64,000 nucleotides of DNA, from positions 6,324,001 through 6,388,000 of the forward strand of contig NZ_JACHMY010000001.1 in assembly GCF_014205135.1 (NCBI RefSeq). Reading direction: 5' to 3'. Below the pieces are notes generated by a model. It saw only the letters and a list, made by a program, of their open reading frames with translations, was not told where the DNA came from and searched no databases. Each line of letters starts with the position of its first letter. The first letter of the stretch is position 1. This document shows, in pieces, positions 16,239 to 23,987 of the stretch. The DNA is from Kribbella italica. Lineage in GTDB: Bacteria; Actinomycetota; Actinomycetes; Propionibacteriales; Kribbellaceae. Made by a program: the position numbers and the translations under genes.

Positions 16239-18143
16239 ATGAGAACACCGGCAATCGCCGCCGCCTTGGCGCTCGCCACCGCTTCACTGACCGGGCCCGC
16301 CGCCGCCCAGGCGCACCGACCGCCCACCGACCAGGCCCGCGTCTGGGTCACCACGCCCGACCGCGCCGAGCTGCTGCACGAGCGGGCTCCGGTCGCGTTC
16401 GCGAAGGGCTCGAGCCCGCAGACGACGATCACGGTCGACCCCGGGACGAAGTACCAGACCGTCGACGGCTTCGGCGCCTCGATCACCGACTCCTCGGCCG
16501 CCGTGCTCTACCAGCTGTCGGCCGCGGACCGCGAGAAGACGATGCGCTCGCTGTTCGACCCGAAGCAGGGCATCGGCGTCAGCTTCCTGCGCCAGGTGGT
16601 CGGCTCGTCCGACTTCACCGCGCAGCCCGAGCACTACACGTACGACGACGTCCCCGCCGGTCAGACGGACTTCCCGCTCCGGCACTTCAGCATCGCCCAC
16701 GAGCAGCGGCAGATCCTGCCGCTGCTGCGCCGGGCCAAGCAGCTGAACCCCGCGTTGAAGGTGATGGCCACCCCGTGGAGCCCGCCGGCCTGGATGAAGA
16801 CCGGCGACTCGCTGGTCGGCGGGCGGCTGAAGGACGACCCGCGGGTCTACAACGCCTACGCGCGCTACCTGGTGAAGTTCGTCAAGGCGTACGCCGCGGC
16901 CGGCGTACCGGTCGATTTCCTGTCGATCCAGAACGAGCCGCAGAACCGCACGCCCACCGCCTACCCGGGGACGGACATGCCGGTCCGGCAGGCGGCCGCG
17001 GTGATCGAGCAGCTGGGCCCGCTGCTGCGCGCGGCCAGCCCGCGGACCAAGATCCTCGGCTACGACCACAACTGGACCACCCACCCGGGCGACGTCGCCA
17101 ACACCCCGCCCGGCGAGGACCCGGAGACCGACTACCCGTACCAGCTGCTCAGTTCCAAGGCCGCGCGCTGGATCGCCGGTACGGCGTACCACTGCTACTC
17201 CGGCAGCCCGGCCGCGCAGACCGCGCTGCAGCAGGCGTTCCCCGAGAAGGGGATCTGGTTCACCGAGTGCTCCGGCTCGCACGGGCCGAACGACACCCCG
17301 CCGCAGATCTTCCGCGGCACGCTCACCTGGCACGCCCGCACCCTGATGCTCGGCACTACGCGCAACTGGGCCAAGTCCGTCGTCAACTGGAACATCGCGC
17401 TGAACGCCGACGGCGGTCCGCACAACGGCGGCTGCGACACCTGCACCGGTCTGGTCACGCGGCACCCGGACGGCTCGGTCAGCACCGACGCGGAGTACTA
17501 CACGATCGGCCACCTGTCGAAGTTCGTGAAGCCCGGCGCGCGACGGATCGGCTCCACGTCGTACGGCACGACCGAGTGGAACGGGCAGCTGATGTCGGCC
17601 GCGTTCCGCAACCCCGACGGCTCGACGGCGCTGGTCGTGCACAACGAGAACGACGAGCCGCGGAGCTTCGCGGTCGCGGTCGGCGACAAGTCCTTCGAGT
17701 ACACGCTGCCCGGCGGCTCGATCGGCACCTTCGTCTGGGCGCGCGAGCTGCGCTCGGAGTACAAGGCGGTCCCGCTCGCAGCAGCGACGGCCTCGGTCGG
17801 CGCGGATCTCGCGCCGCTCGCTGTGGATGCCGACGGGTCGACGCTGTGGCAGAGCAAGGCGGCGATCGCGTCCGGCCAATATGTGCAGGTCGATCTCGGC
17901 ACTGCGCGGACCGTACGACGGGTCGCCCTCGACAGCGGCGGGAACCTCGGGGACTACCCGGGCACCTGGCAACTGTCCTACAGCAACGACGGTACGACCT
18001 GGCGCCCGCTGAAGACCGGCACCTCCAACGGTCAGCTCACGAACGTGGACGTCTCACCGACGCGAGCGCGGCACCTGCGGATCACGTCGACCGCCGCCGG
18101 TGACCACTGGTGGACGTTGGCCGACGTGCGCGTCTACAGCTGA
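16239..18143 (+). CDS. secreted GH30 glycosidase with C-terminal F5/8-type domain
   Basis: A 634-residue exoenzyme. The ATG at 16239 follows a GAGGAG site and gives a signal peptide (MRTPAIAAALALATASLTGP, cleavage near AAAQA). The glycoside hydrolase family 30 barrel spans about 60-490. The acid/base Glu is about residue 233 (SIQNEPQN) and the nucleophile about residue 343 (WFTECSGSHG), both in glucosylceramidase-type contexts; a beta-sandwich follows. Residues ~510-634 form a discoidin/CBM32-like domain (LGTARTVRRVALDSGG ... LSYSNDGTTWRPL) that may bind polysaccharide. Likely substrates are beta-glucans or glucosylceramides. The divergent LacI regulator likely controls it. Confidence 0.92.
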   Translation: MRTPAIAAALALATASLTGPAAAQAHRPPTDQARVWVTTPDRAELLHERAPVAFAKGSSPQTTITVDPGTKYQTVDGFGASITDSSAAVLYQLSAADREKTMRSLFDPKQGIGVSFLRQVVGSSDFTAQPEHYTYDDVPAGQTDFPLRHFSIAHEQRQILPLLRRAKQLNPALKVMATPWSPPAWMKTGDSLVGGRLKDDPRVYNAYARYLVKFVKAYAAAGVPVDFLSIQNEPQNRTPTAYPGTDMPVRQAAAVIEQLGPLLRAASPRTKILGYDHNWTTHPGDVANTPPGEDPETDYPYQLLSSKAARWIAGTAYHCYSGSPAAQTALQQAFPEKGIWFTECSGSHGPNDTPPQIFRGTLTWHARTLMLGTTRNWAKSVVNWNIALNADGGPHNGGCDTCTGLVTRHPDGSVSTDAEYYTIGHLSKFVKPGARRIGSTSYGTTEWNGQLMSAAFRNPDGSTALVVHNENDEPRSFAVAVGDKSFEYTLPGGSIGTFVWARELRSEYKAVPLAAATASVGADLAPLAVDADGSTLWQSKAAIASGQYVQVDLGTARTVRRVALDSGGNLGDYPGTWQLSYSNDGTTWRPLKTGTSNGQLTNVDVSPTRARHLRITSTAAGDHWWTLADVRVYS

Positions 18144-18148
18144 GCAGG

Positions 18149-18174
18149 CCGGCCCCTGCCGCCCCAGGGGCCGG
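18149..18174. terminator. hairpin between convergent genes
   Basis: CCGGCCCCTG (18149-18158) pairs perfectly with CAGGGGCCGG (18165-18174) around a 6-base loop, just after the GH30 stop and 2 bases before the convergent amidase stop. There is no T-tract, so it may work in both directions weakly or with Rho. Confidence 0.55.
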
Positions 18175-18176
18175 TC

Positions 18177-19439
18177 TCACACCTCCGCGGCCGCCAGCCG
18201 GCCGGCGATCCAGCCGGCCGTGGCGGCCGCGGTTTCGTTGTCTCGGGCAACTACTTGGAGCCCGACCGGGAGACCGCGGACCGGCAGCGGCACGCTGATC
18301 GCGGGGAAGCCGGTGAGGTTGCCCAGGCGGGTGTTGCGCATCAGCTGGGCGCGGATGGCGGTCGAACGTTCCAGGTCGGCGACCTCCGCGATGAGCGGCG
18401 CGACCAGCGGGACCGTCGGCAGCACGACGGCGTCGTACCAGTCGAGCAAGGTCTTCACCTGGGCGCGGATCGTCTCGGTGTCGCGGCGGGCCTGGACGTA
18501 GCGCCAGGCGGGGATCTCCGCCGCTTCCTTCAGGCGGAGCTGGACGTCGGGCTGGTACGCGTCGGTGCTGCGTCCGGCGTGGTTGGCCACGGCTTCCGGG
18601 CCTTGCAGATCGATCGCCGTCCTGGTGAGGTTCTCGGGAAGGTCGACCGGTGCGGTCCTGGCGCCGGCCGTCTGCAACCGGGCCAGACAGGCGGACCACG
18701 CCTCGGCGACCGCGGCGTCGGCCTCGCGCGTGGTGACCACACCCAGCCTCGGCGGCGTGACAGAAGGGGCTGTCGGCAACGAGTTTGTCAGCGCGGCGAG
18801 CGCGTAGGTCGCGTCGGCGACGGTCGCGGTGAGCACGCCGACGTGGTCCAGGCTCTGCGCGAGCGGGAAGACGCCGTCCGCGGGCAGGGTGCCGTACGCC
18901 GGTTTGAAGCCGACCACGCCGCACAGCGCGGCCGGGATCCGTACCGAGCCGGCTGTGTCGGTCCCGATCGCCAGCGGCACGATGCCCGCGGCCACGGCGG
19001 CTCCGGCACCCGAGCTCGACCCGCCGGTCATCCGCTCCGGGTCGTACGGGTTGCGGCACGGGCCGACGCGGTTCGACGTACCGGTGCAGCCGTAGGCGAA
19101 CTCGTGCGAGTGACTGAGCCCGATCACGATCGCCCCGGCCGCGCGCAGCCGTCGTACGACGTCGGCATCGCTGGTCCCGACCTCGTCCATCGCCACCGAG
19201 CCGCAGCGGTAGGGCAGGCCTTCGACCTCGATGATCTCCTTCACCAGCACGGGAACACCGGCCAGCAGGCCCTTGCGGTTGTGCCAGCCCGCGGCCGCAC
19301 GGGCGCCGGTCTCGTCGAGATGCACGACTGCGTTGAGCCCCGCGTTGTCGCGGGCCTTGGTCAGCGCCTCCTCGACCAGGCCGGCCGGATCCAGCTCGCC
19401 GGAACGGACCTGCGCGGCAATCTCCTCGAGCGACAGCAC
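18177..19439 (-). CDS. amidase signature family protein
   Basis: A 420-residue amidase-signature hydrolase. The Ser-cisSer-Lys catalytic set is visible: Lys67 (VPVLVKEI), the GGSSSG loop at 139-144, and nucleophile Ser165 (GTDTAGSVR). The family-typical FAYGCTGTSNRVGPCRNPYDPERMTGG precedes it. Members hydrolyse small amides such as nicotinamide, indoleacetamide or allophanate; GatA is unlikely because no gatB/C neighbour is present and the C-terminus differs. GTG start, 8 bases after the PhoD stop, so probably in the same transcript. Confidence 0.88.
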   Translation of the reverse strand: MLSLEEIAAQVRSGELDPAGLVEEALTKARDNAGLNAVVHLDETGARAAAGWHNRKGLLAGVPVLVKEIIEVEGLPYRCGSVAMDEVGTSDADVVRRLRAAGAIVIGLSHSHEFAYGCTGTSNRVGPCRNPYDPERMTGGSSSGAGAAVAAGIVPLAIGTDTAGSVRIPAALCGVVGFKPAYGTLPADGVFPLAQSLDHVGVLTATVADATYALAALTNSLPTAPSVTPPRLGVVTTREADAAVAEAWSACLARLQTAGARTAPVDLPENLTRTAIDLQGPEAVANHAGRSTDAYQPDVQLRLKEAAEIPAWRYVQARRDTETIRAQVKTLLDWYDAVVLPTVPLVAPLIAEVADLERSTAIRAQLMRNTRLGNLTGFPAISVPLPVRGLPVGLQVVARDNETAAATAGWIAGRLAAAEV

Positions 19440-19447
19440 CTGGCCTA

Positions 19448-21004
19448 CTAGAGCACGTCGATCGTCGAACTGCCTCGGCCCGTCCGAACCTGATAGCTGG
19501 TCGTTACCCCGGCGTTCGCGTGCAGCTTGTCGACGGCGCGGTAGGAGAGAGTGGCATCGTCCTGGGTGACCTCCAGTACGCCGTACCCGTGCTGGCGCAT
19601 GTCGATCTGCTTCAGGTGCGGGTTGTACTGCAGGCGCTTCTGCTCCTCGGCCTTCGTCGCCGCGACGGTCTTGAGGTCGCCGGTGTTGGTCGAGGACACC
19701 GACGGTACGACGAACTCGACGCCGGCCCGGCGAGTACCGCCGGGGTTGCCCGGGCTGCCGGGCGCGAAGCCGGTGTCCCAGAGCTCACCGGAGAACGTGT
19801 CGTGGTCGTCGCCGGTGACGACCACGAGATCGGAGACCCGGTCGGCCGCGAGCGAGAGCAGCTCGCCGCGCTCGGCGCCGTACCCGTCCCAGGTGTCCAT
19901 GAACGCCCGCTCGCCGTTGGCGCCGGTGACCATGCCCATCATCATGTTCGGGTTCGCGAGCACCTTCCAGCGGGCGCCGGACGAACGCAGTCCGTTCTCC
20001 AGCCAGGCCTTCTGCGGCGCACCGAGCATCGACCGGCCGGGCGCGTCCGCCGCTTCGCAGACGATGCTGCCGCCGTCGTCACAGGGCTGGTCGTCCTTGT
20101 ACTGCCGGTTGTCGATCGCGAACAGCTCGACGGTCCGGCCGAGCTTGAGCGACCGGTACGTGCGCGTCATGTCGTTGGCGTAGCGCGGGACCGGCATCCG
20201 CTCGAACCAGGTGTGCCAGGCCGCGGACTTCTTCTCCTGGAAGAACAGCTCGGGCAGCGTCCAGTTGTCCTTGCTGTAGTTGTTGCGGAACTCGTGGTCG
20301 TCCCACAACGGCAGGAACGCGTGCTGCTGGTGCATCGCCCGCAGGTCGGGGTCGCTGCGGTAGAGCGTGTACTTCGCCCGCATCGTCGGCAGGATCTGGG
20401 GATAGAGGTTGAGATCGATCCCGCGGACGCCGGGCACGGTCGCCTCGTACACGTAGTCGCCCAGACAGACGACCAGGTCGAGATCCTCCTGCGCGAGGTG
20501 GCGATGCGTCGCGTAGTACCCCTCGGTGAAGCCCTGGCAGGTGAAGAACCCGATCCGCACGGGCTGGTTGGAATCGGCCGGCCTCAGCGTCTGGAACCGC
20601 CCGACCGGCGAGACCGTGTCCTTGCCGCGGAACTGGTAGAAGTACTCCTCACCCGCGACCAGCCCGCTCGCCGGGAAATGCACGCACCCGTCCCACTGCT
20701 TCTCCGCGACCACGGTCCGGACGATCTCCGGCCTGGTCAGATCCCGCTGCCTCGACACCACCACCGCCAGCTCGGCGTCCCCCTCGAACACCCCACGCGG
20801 CACCCGCGTCCACAACGTCGCCCCATCCGTCCGCGGGACTCCAGCCATCACCCCCTCGGGAAACGTCGCGCCCTTCACGAGCGTCGCCGAAGCATCCGCC
20901 GCCGTCCGCAGCGCAGGCGCTCCCCAGGCCTCCCCCGCACCGATCCCCGCGGCCGCAACCGCCCCGATCCCACCCAGCAGCGTCCTGCGCGTCAGCTGAT
21001 CCAT
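19448..21004 (-). CDS. phoD: TAT-exported PhoD-type alkaline phosphatase
   Basis: A 518-residue secreted metallophosphoesterase. The twin-arginine signal is clear (LTRRTLLGGIGAVAAAGIG, ending near AWGAP). A PhoD N-domain follows, with FPEGVMAGVPRTDGATLWTRV and EYFYQFRG. The catalytic domain includes FTCQGFTEGYYATHR, VCLGDYVYE, PLWDDHEFRNNYSKD, VLANPNMMM and VVTGDDHDTFSGELWD, which supply the Fe/Ca ligands. PhoD enzymes hydrolyse phosphodiesters and teichoic acids under phosphate limitation; no Pho box was recognised upstream. The downstream amidase is only 8 bases away. Confidence 0.92.
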   Translation of the reverse strand: MDQLTRRTLLGGIGAVAAAGIGAGEAWGAPALRTAADASATLVKGATFPEGVMAGVPRTDGATLWTRVPRGVFEGDAELAVVVSRQRDLTRPEIVRTVVAEKQWDGCVHFPASGLVAGEEYFYQFRGKDTVSPVGRFQTLRPADSNQPVRIGFFTCQGFTEGYYATHRHLAQEDLDLVVCLGDYVYEATVPGVRGIDLNLYPQILPTMRAKYTLYRSDPDLRAMHQQHAFLPLWDDHEFRNNYSKDNWTLPELFFQEKKSAAWHTWFERMPVPRYANDMTRTYRSLKLGRTVELFAIDNRQYKDDQPCDDGGSIVCEAADAPGRSMLGAPQKAWLENGLRSSGARWKVLANPNMMMGMVTGANGERAFMDTWDGYGAERGELLSLAADRVSDLVVVTGDDHDTFSGELWDTGFAPGSPGNPGGTRRAGVEFVVPSVSSTNTGDLKTVAATKAEEQKRLQYNPHLKQIDMRQHGYGVLEVTQDDATLSYRAVDKLHANAGVTTSYQVRTGRGSSTIDVL

Positions 21005-21076
21005 GGAGAAATACTGAAAGGTAATGATGAATTGGGGAAGACCTCAGCGCGACCTTTCGGTGACACAGCGTCGACC

Positions 21077-21691
21077 TCAGCTGAGAGTGAGGACCAGGTC
21101 CGATCCTTCGCGGTGGAAGCCGAGTTTGTTGAGGTAGGAGGCGGACTCGCGCATCCGGCGGGGGGCGACGACCTGGTGGAAGCCGTGGGCGGTGAAGACG
21201 TCGCTGCGGCGGTAGACGAACTCGCCGGGGGTGAAGTCGCGGTACTCGGGCAGGACGTAGTCGAGGTCGATCTGGGCGCGGCCGGCGCCGGCGTCGTGGG
21301 CCAGGACGACGCCGACGGTGCGTTCGCCGCGCTGGACCAGGAAGGCGTACGGCGCGGCGGGGGCGGTGAAGTCGGGGTTGAAGCGGCTGATGTCCTTGGC
21401 GTGCGCGGCGAGCACGTGCTTCAGGTAGGCGTCGCCGGCGCCGACCTGCAGGACGGCGTACTCGGAGGTGTCGTGGCGGTGCCGGAGCAGGCGGTAGAGG
21501 TGGACGACGTTGATCACCGCGAGCACGGCGTTCATGCCGACCATCGGCCAGACGCCGATCACCAGGTTGAAGGCGACCAGGACGATGCAGCCGACCAGGT
21601 TCAGCAGCCGGAGCCGCAGGATCCGGGTCTGCAGCAGCGACACGACCACCAGGGCCGAGCCGCCCCACCCGACGATGCTCCAGAAGTCCAT
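21077..21691 (-). CDS. YgjV-like membrane protein with C-terminal GNAT-like region
   Basis: A 204-residue protein. Residues 1-70 contain three closely spaced hydrophobic helices (WSIVGWGGSALVVVSLLQ, LLNLVGCIVLVAFNLVIG, VGMNAVLAVINVVHLYRLL) that match the YgjV fold. Residues 85-204 are soluble, with KHVLAAHAKDISRFNPDF, DLDYVLPEYRDF and LNKLGFHREG, which resembles an acetyltransferase C-terminal half. The function of this fusion is unknown. The ATG at 21691 begins directly at the first helix. Confidence 0.75.
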   Translation of the reverse strand: MDFWSIVGWGGSALVVVSLLQTRILRLRLLNLVGCIVLVAFNLVIGVWPMVGMNAVLAVINVVHLYRLLRHRHDTSEYAVLQVGAGDAYLKHVLAAHAKDISRFNPDFTAPAAPYAFLVQRGERTVGVVLAHDAGAGRAQIDLDYVLPEYRDFTPGEFVYRRSDVFTAHGFHQVVAPRRMRESASYLNKLGFHREGSDLVLTLS

Positions 21692-21731
21692 GGCCGGAGA
21701 GTAGACCAGCTCACCGCCTGGACTGCTCTTT

Positions 21732-21745
21732 GTTCCACGTGGAAC
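21732..21745. other. parS-like palindrome (outlying)
   Basis: GTTCCACGTGGAAC is a perfect 14-base palindrome differing from the local parS consensus GTTTCACGTGAAAC by one symmetric change. It lies in the 61-base spacer between two minus-strand genes, about 21 kb from the main parS cluster. It is a candidate outlying ParB site. Confidence 0.55.
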
Positions 21746-21752
21746 GCAACCG

Positions 21753-22409
21753 TCAGGAGTTGCTGTCCTTGTCGAAGCCGGTCAGCGGCACGTAGCTCGT
21801 CCACGGGCCGAGCGCGAAGTACCCACGCCCGTACGGCGTGACCGCCGCGCCGGCCTGCCAGTACGGAACCCGCCGGAGCCCGTACCGGACGTACCGCACC
21901 TCCGGGTCCTCACCGGCGCGCACCCGCGCGGCGTCCTGCGCGCAGGCCGGGACGGTCCGGGTGCCGAACTTCGGCTGCGTCCACACGATGTCGGTCGTCG
22001 ACGGACCGTGCTGGGGGTTGAAGAAGCACGGCACCCGTCGTACCGGCACCGGCTCGCCCGCGGCGCGGGCCTGGACGCAGACGATCGCGTACCGCCCGGT
22101 CGCCAGCGCGTCGGTCACCGCGCTGATCCCCTCGGCGGAGCGGATTCCCTGGGCCGCGCGCTGCGCCGCCTCGTACGAGTCGAGCGCCACCTGGAAGTCC
22201 AGCCGGGCGTCGACGTCCAGCTCACGCCCGGTCACCCGCGCATCGAGGCGCGCCAGCTCCTCACCGAGCAGAGTGATGTCCTCGTCGGCCAGCCGCCGGA
22301 TCTCGGCCAGCTCCTCGACGTCACCCCGACGGGCGCTGCGCCGGTCCCACAGATACCGGCCCAGCAGCACCACGCCACCGCCTCCCAGGGCGGCCAGCAA
22401 CCACTCCAT
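21753..22409 (-). CDS. membrane-anchored protein of unknown function
   Basis: A 218-residue protein. One membrane segment at the N-terminus (EWLLAALGGGGVVLLGRYL) is followed by a charged helical region (~30-95, EELAEIRRLADEDITLLGEELARL) likely to form a coiled coil, then a soluble domain with PCFFNPQHGPST, VPACAQDAARV and VPYWQAGAAVTPYGRGYFA. The paired Cys and HGPS segment suggest a conserved actinobacterial extracytoplasmic module, but I do not recognise a named family. It lies downstream of pcnA on the same strand with an 84-base gap that holds an inverted repeat (TCCACAG/CTGTGGA at 22409-22433). Confidence 0.7.
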   Translation of the reverse strand: MEWLLAALGGGGVVLLGRYLWDRRSARRGDVEELAEIRRLADEDITLLGEELARLDARVTGRELDVDARLDFQVALDSYEAAQRAAQGIRSAEGISAVTDALATGRYAIVCVQARAAGEPVPVRRVPCFFNPQHGPSTTDIVWTQPKFGTRTVPACAQDAARVRAGEDPEVRYVRYGLRRVPYWQAGAAVTPYGRGYFALGPWTSYVPLTGFDKDSNS

Positions 22410-22493
22410 CCACAGAAGTTACCTTCCTGTGGACAGAGCTGTGTACAACTCACAGGCCACGATCAGGTCACCCTGGCCGCCCACCCGAGCAGG

Positions 22494-23963
22494 TCAGCCG
22501 CGCTCGGCCCACCAGGCGAGCAGCGCCTCGCGCGCCGCGTCGGCACCGATCTCGCCCTGGTCCATCCGCAGCTCCATCAGGAACTTGTACGCCTCGCCGA
22601 CCTCGCGACCGGGCCCGATCCCCAGCGTCTCCATGATCTGGTTGCCGTCCAGGTCGGGCCGGATCGAGTCCAGTTCCTCCTGCTCGCGCAGCCGGTCGAT
22701 CCGCACTTCCAGGTCGTCGTACGCCGAGCGCAGCGCGTCCGCCTTGCGCTTGTTCCGGGTCGTCGAGTCGGCACGGGTCAGCACGTGCAGCCGGCTCAGC
22801 AGCTTGCCCGCGTCGCGGACGTACCGGCGGACGGCGGAGTCGGTCCACTCGCCGGTCCCGTAGCCGTGGAAGCGCAGATGCAGCTCGACCAGCTTGCCGA
22901 CCTCGTCGATCTGCTCGTTGCTGAACCGCAGCGCGCGCATCCGCTTCTTGGCCAGCTTCGCGCCGACCACGTCGTGGTGGTGGAAGGTGACCTTGCCGTC
23001 GCCCTCGAACTTGCGCGTCTTCGGCTTGCCGATGTCGTGGATCAGCGCGGCGAACCGGACCACGAAGTCCGGCGCCTCGATGCCGTCCTTGGCCAGCCGC
23101 GGCTCCAGGTCGATCGCCTGGTCGAGCACGGTCAGCGAGTGCTGGTACACGTCCTTGTGCCGGTGGTGCTCGTCCAGCTCGAGCCGCAGCGCCGGCAGCT
23201 CGGGCAGCACGTGATCGGCCAGCCCGGTCGACACCAGCAGGTCCAGACCGACCCGCGGGTACGGCGCGCAGACCAGCTTCTCCAGCTCGTCGCGGACGCG
23301 CTCGGCGGACACGATCGCGATCCGGTCGGCCATCGCGGTCATCGCCTCGACCACAGCCGGGTCGGGCGTGAACGCCAGCTGGGCCGCGAACCGGGCCGCC
23401 CGCATCATCCGCAGCGGGTCGTCGGAGAACGAGTCCTCCGGGGAGCCCGGCGTCCGGATCACCCGGTGCGCGACGTCCTCGAGGCCGCCGTACGGGTCGA
23501 CGAAGCGGTGCGACGGGAGCAGCACCGCCATCGCGTTCATGGCGAAGTCCCGCCGGGCCAGGTCCTCCTCGAGGGTGTCGCCGTAGGCCACCTCCGGTTT
23601 GCGCGAGGTGGGATCGTAGGACTCCGAGCGATAGGTGGTGATCTCCAGGACCCAGTCGTCCTTGCGGCAGCCGATGGTGCCGAAGGCCTTGCCGATGTCC
23701 CAGACGTGGTCGGCCCAGCCGGCCAGCAGCCGCTGGACGACGTCGGGCCGGGCCGAGGTGGCGAAGTCGAGATCCTTGCTCCCACGATCGAGGAGAATGT
23801 CGCGGACAGGACCTCCGACCAGCGCGATCTCGTGGCCGGCCGCGTCGAAGCGGGCACCCAGCTCGTCGACCACCGGGGCGATCTTCAGCAACGCCTGGAC
23901 GCCTTGCCGCTGGACGGCGGACAGCGATCCGGAGGAGCGTGACTGGTCGGGAGTAGGAGACAC
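22494..23963 (-). CDS. pcnA: CCA tRNA nucleotidyltransferase / poly(A) polymerase family
   Basis: A 489-residue class II nucleotidyltransferase. The head domain has LVGGPVRDILL and the metal-binding carboxylates in SKDLDFAT, then RRDFAMNAMA and DPYGGLEDV. The neck has the RMMRAARFAAQL segment. An HD-type metal domain follows (FAALIHDIGKP). It adds or repairs the CCA end of tRNA. It is divergent from the DUF6049 gene by 24 bases, as in the mycobacterial Rv3907c-Rv3909 region, but the NUDIX gene that sits between them there is absent. Confidence 0.93.
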   Translation of the reverse strand: MSPTPDQSRSSGSLSAVQRQGVQALLKIAPVVDELGARFDAAGHEIALVGGPVRDILLDRGSKDLDFATSARPDVVQRLLAGWADHVWDIGKAFGTIGCRKDDWVLEITTYRSESYDPTSRKPEVAYGDTLEEDLARRDFAMNAMAVLLPSHRFVDPYGGLEDVAHRVIRTPGSPEDSFSDDPLRMMRAARFAAQLAFTPDPAVVEAMTAMADRIAIVSAERVRDELEKLVCAPYPRVGLDLLVSTGLADHVLPELPALRLELDEHHRHKDVYQHSLTVLDQAIDLEPRLAKDGIEAPDFVVRFAALIHDIGKPKTRKFEGDGKVTFHHHDVVGAKLAKKRMRALRFSNEQIDEVGKLVELHLRFHGYGTGEWTDSAVRRYVRDAGKLLSRLHVLTRADSTTRNKRKADALRSAYDDLEVRIDRLREQEELDSIRPDLDGNQIMETLGIGPGREVGEAYKFLMELRMDQGEIGADAAREALLAWWAERG

Positions 23964-23987
23964 GGGGAACTAGGTTACGGTGACGGC

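Noticed and set aside
22409..22433. TCCACAG/CTGTGGA inverted repeat as a DnaA-box pair
   Set aside because: Both halves have several mismatches to TTRTCCACA and lie ~32 kb from oriC; more likely a small hairpin.
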